A stretch of 39,709 nucleotides of DNA from JACRAO01 sp964490895 (GTDB lineage Bacteria > Bdellovibrionota > UBA1018), in the NCBI GenBank assembly GCA_964490895.1, contig CAZBEI010000123.1:1-39709 (forward strand). The letters are read 5' to 3'. The notes under the pieces were generated by a model, which worked only from the letters and a program-made list of their open reading frames with translations, searched no databases and was not told the origin of the DNA. The position numbers and the translations under genes were made by a program. Shown here one piece after another: positions 39,690 through 39,709 of the stretch. Within the stretch, counting starts at the first letter, position 1, and the number at the start of each line of letters is the position of its first letter.

Positions 39690-39709
39690 TTTTTTTTTGG
39701 GGGGGGGGG
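39690..39709. other. Homopolymer end of the sequence
   Basis: After the pilin-like stop the sequence runs into T8 and then a run of G to the last base. A G-run at a sequence end is a known artefact of two-colour sequencing chemistry and should not be read as biology. Confidence 0.6.

Noticed and set aside
39690..39709. Poly-T/poly-G end as a terminator or telomere-like element
   Set aside because: There is no stem before the T-run, and a G-run at the very end of the sequence is most simply a read artefact.

Overview
The window is a bacterial chromosome fragment of low-to-middling G+C (judged by eye, not computed). It mixes conserved housekeeping genes with patches of accessory DNA. The best guess for the host is a member of the Bdellovibrionota or a related delta-type Gram-negative group. 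The hints are a TIGR02147-family regulator (the family is abundant in Bdellovibrio and Fibrobacter), a small secreted protein with a GNGGD motif, a class III (Flp-like) pilin-type peptide, an MCE protein with a C-terminal barrel-like domain, and LPS/Kdo genes that imply an outer membrane. No 16S rRNA or lineage-specific marker is present, so this is an inference.

Layout. 1-2.6 kb: the tail of a fatty-acid desaturase, a SulP anion transporter, and a broken toxin-like gene overlapping a DUF2283 partner. 2.6-8.7 kb: two GT-C membrane glycosyltransferases, a first AAA_14/DUF4143 ATPase, a SAM methyltransferase, a DUF971 protein and a small secreted protein. 8.8-13.7 kb: an RND/MMPL exporter divergent from mlaE and an MCE-domain gene, probably a lipid-transport locus. 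13.9-15.7 kb: three toxin-antitoxin (TA) modules packed end to end. 15.7-25.3 kb: core metabolism (PuuD-like membrane protein, serB, DUF2090 aldolase-like protein, hisS-dut, a phosphopantetheinyl transferase, a CDF metal exporter, tRNA-Arg(UCG) and a secreted M1 aminopeptidase). 25.5-32.05 kb: an accessory zone with three more TA modules, two more DUF4143 ATPases, a frameshifted TIGR02147 regulator, a probable small transcript and two families of direct repeats. 32.05-39.7 kb: proC, then one tight operon encoding a heptosyltransferase-Kdo transferase fusion, a Kal-like hotdog enzyme, an FAD oxidoreductase, a GT4 glycosyltransferase, purB and a pilin-like peptide.

The most interesting signal is in the accessory zone. 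Two of the three AAA_14/DUF4143 ATPase genes are each bracketed by direct repeats of nearly equal length. One pair is 63 bp (57/63 identical) around ATPase plus phd-vapC. The other is 62 bp (58/62 identical) around a lone ATPase. The two repeat families have unrelated sequences, and each looks like local host sequence: a terminator-like end of the TIGR02147 gene in one case, and the vapC tail plus proC promoter in the other. In both pairs the left copy lies at the 3' end of the ATPase gene. This looks like two independent insertions of DUF4143 cassettes that duplicated about 60 bp of target, with no transposase or integrase inside. It could be an undescribed mode of mobility for these genes.

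Other points of note: several accessory genes have a -10 box placed so that the mRNA would begin at or within a few bases of the start codon (leaderless). The TIGR02147 gene is interrupted by two A9 tracts. mlaE is followed directly by the MCE gene with no MlaF ATPase. Three tiny signal-peptide-like ORFs sit antisense just downstream of larger genes.
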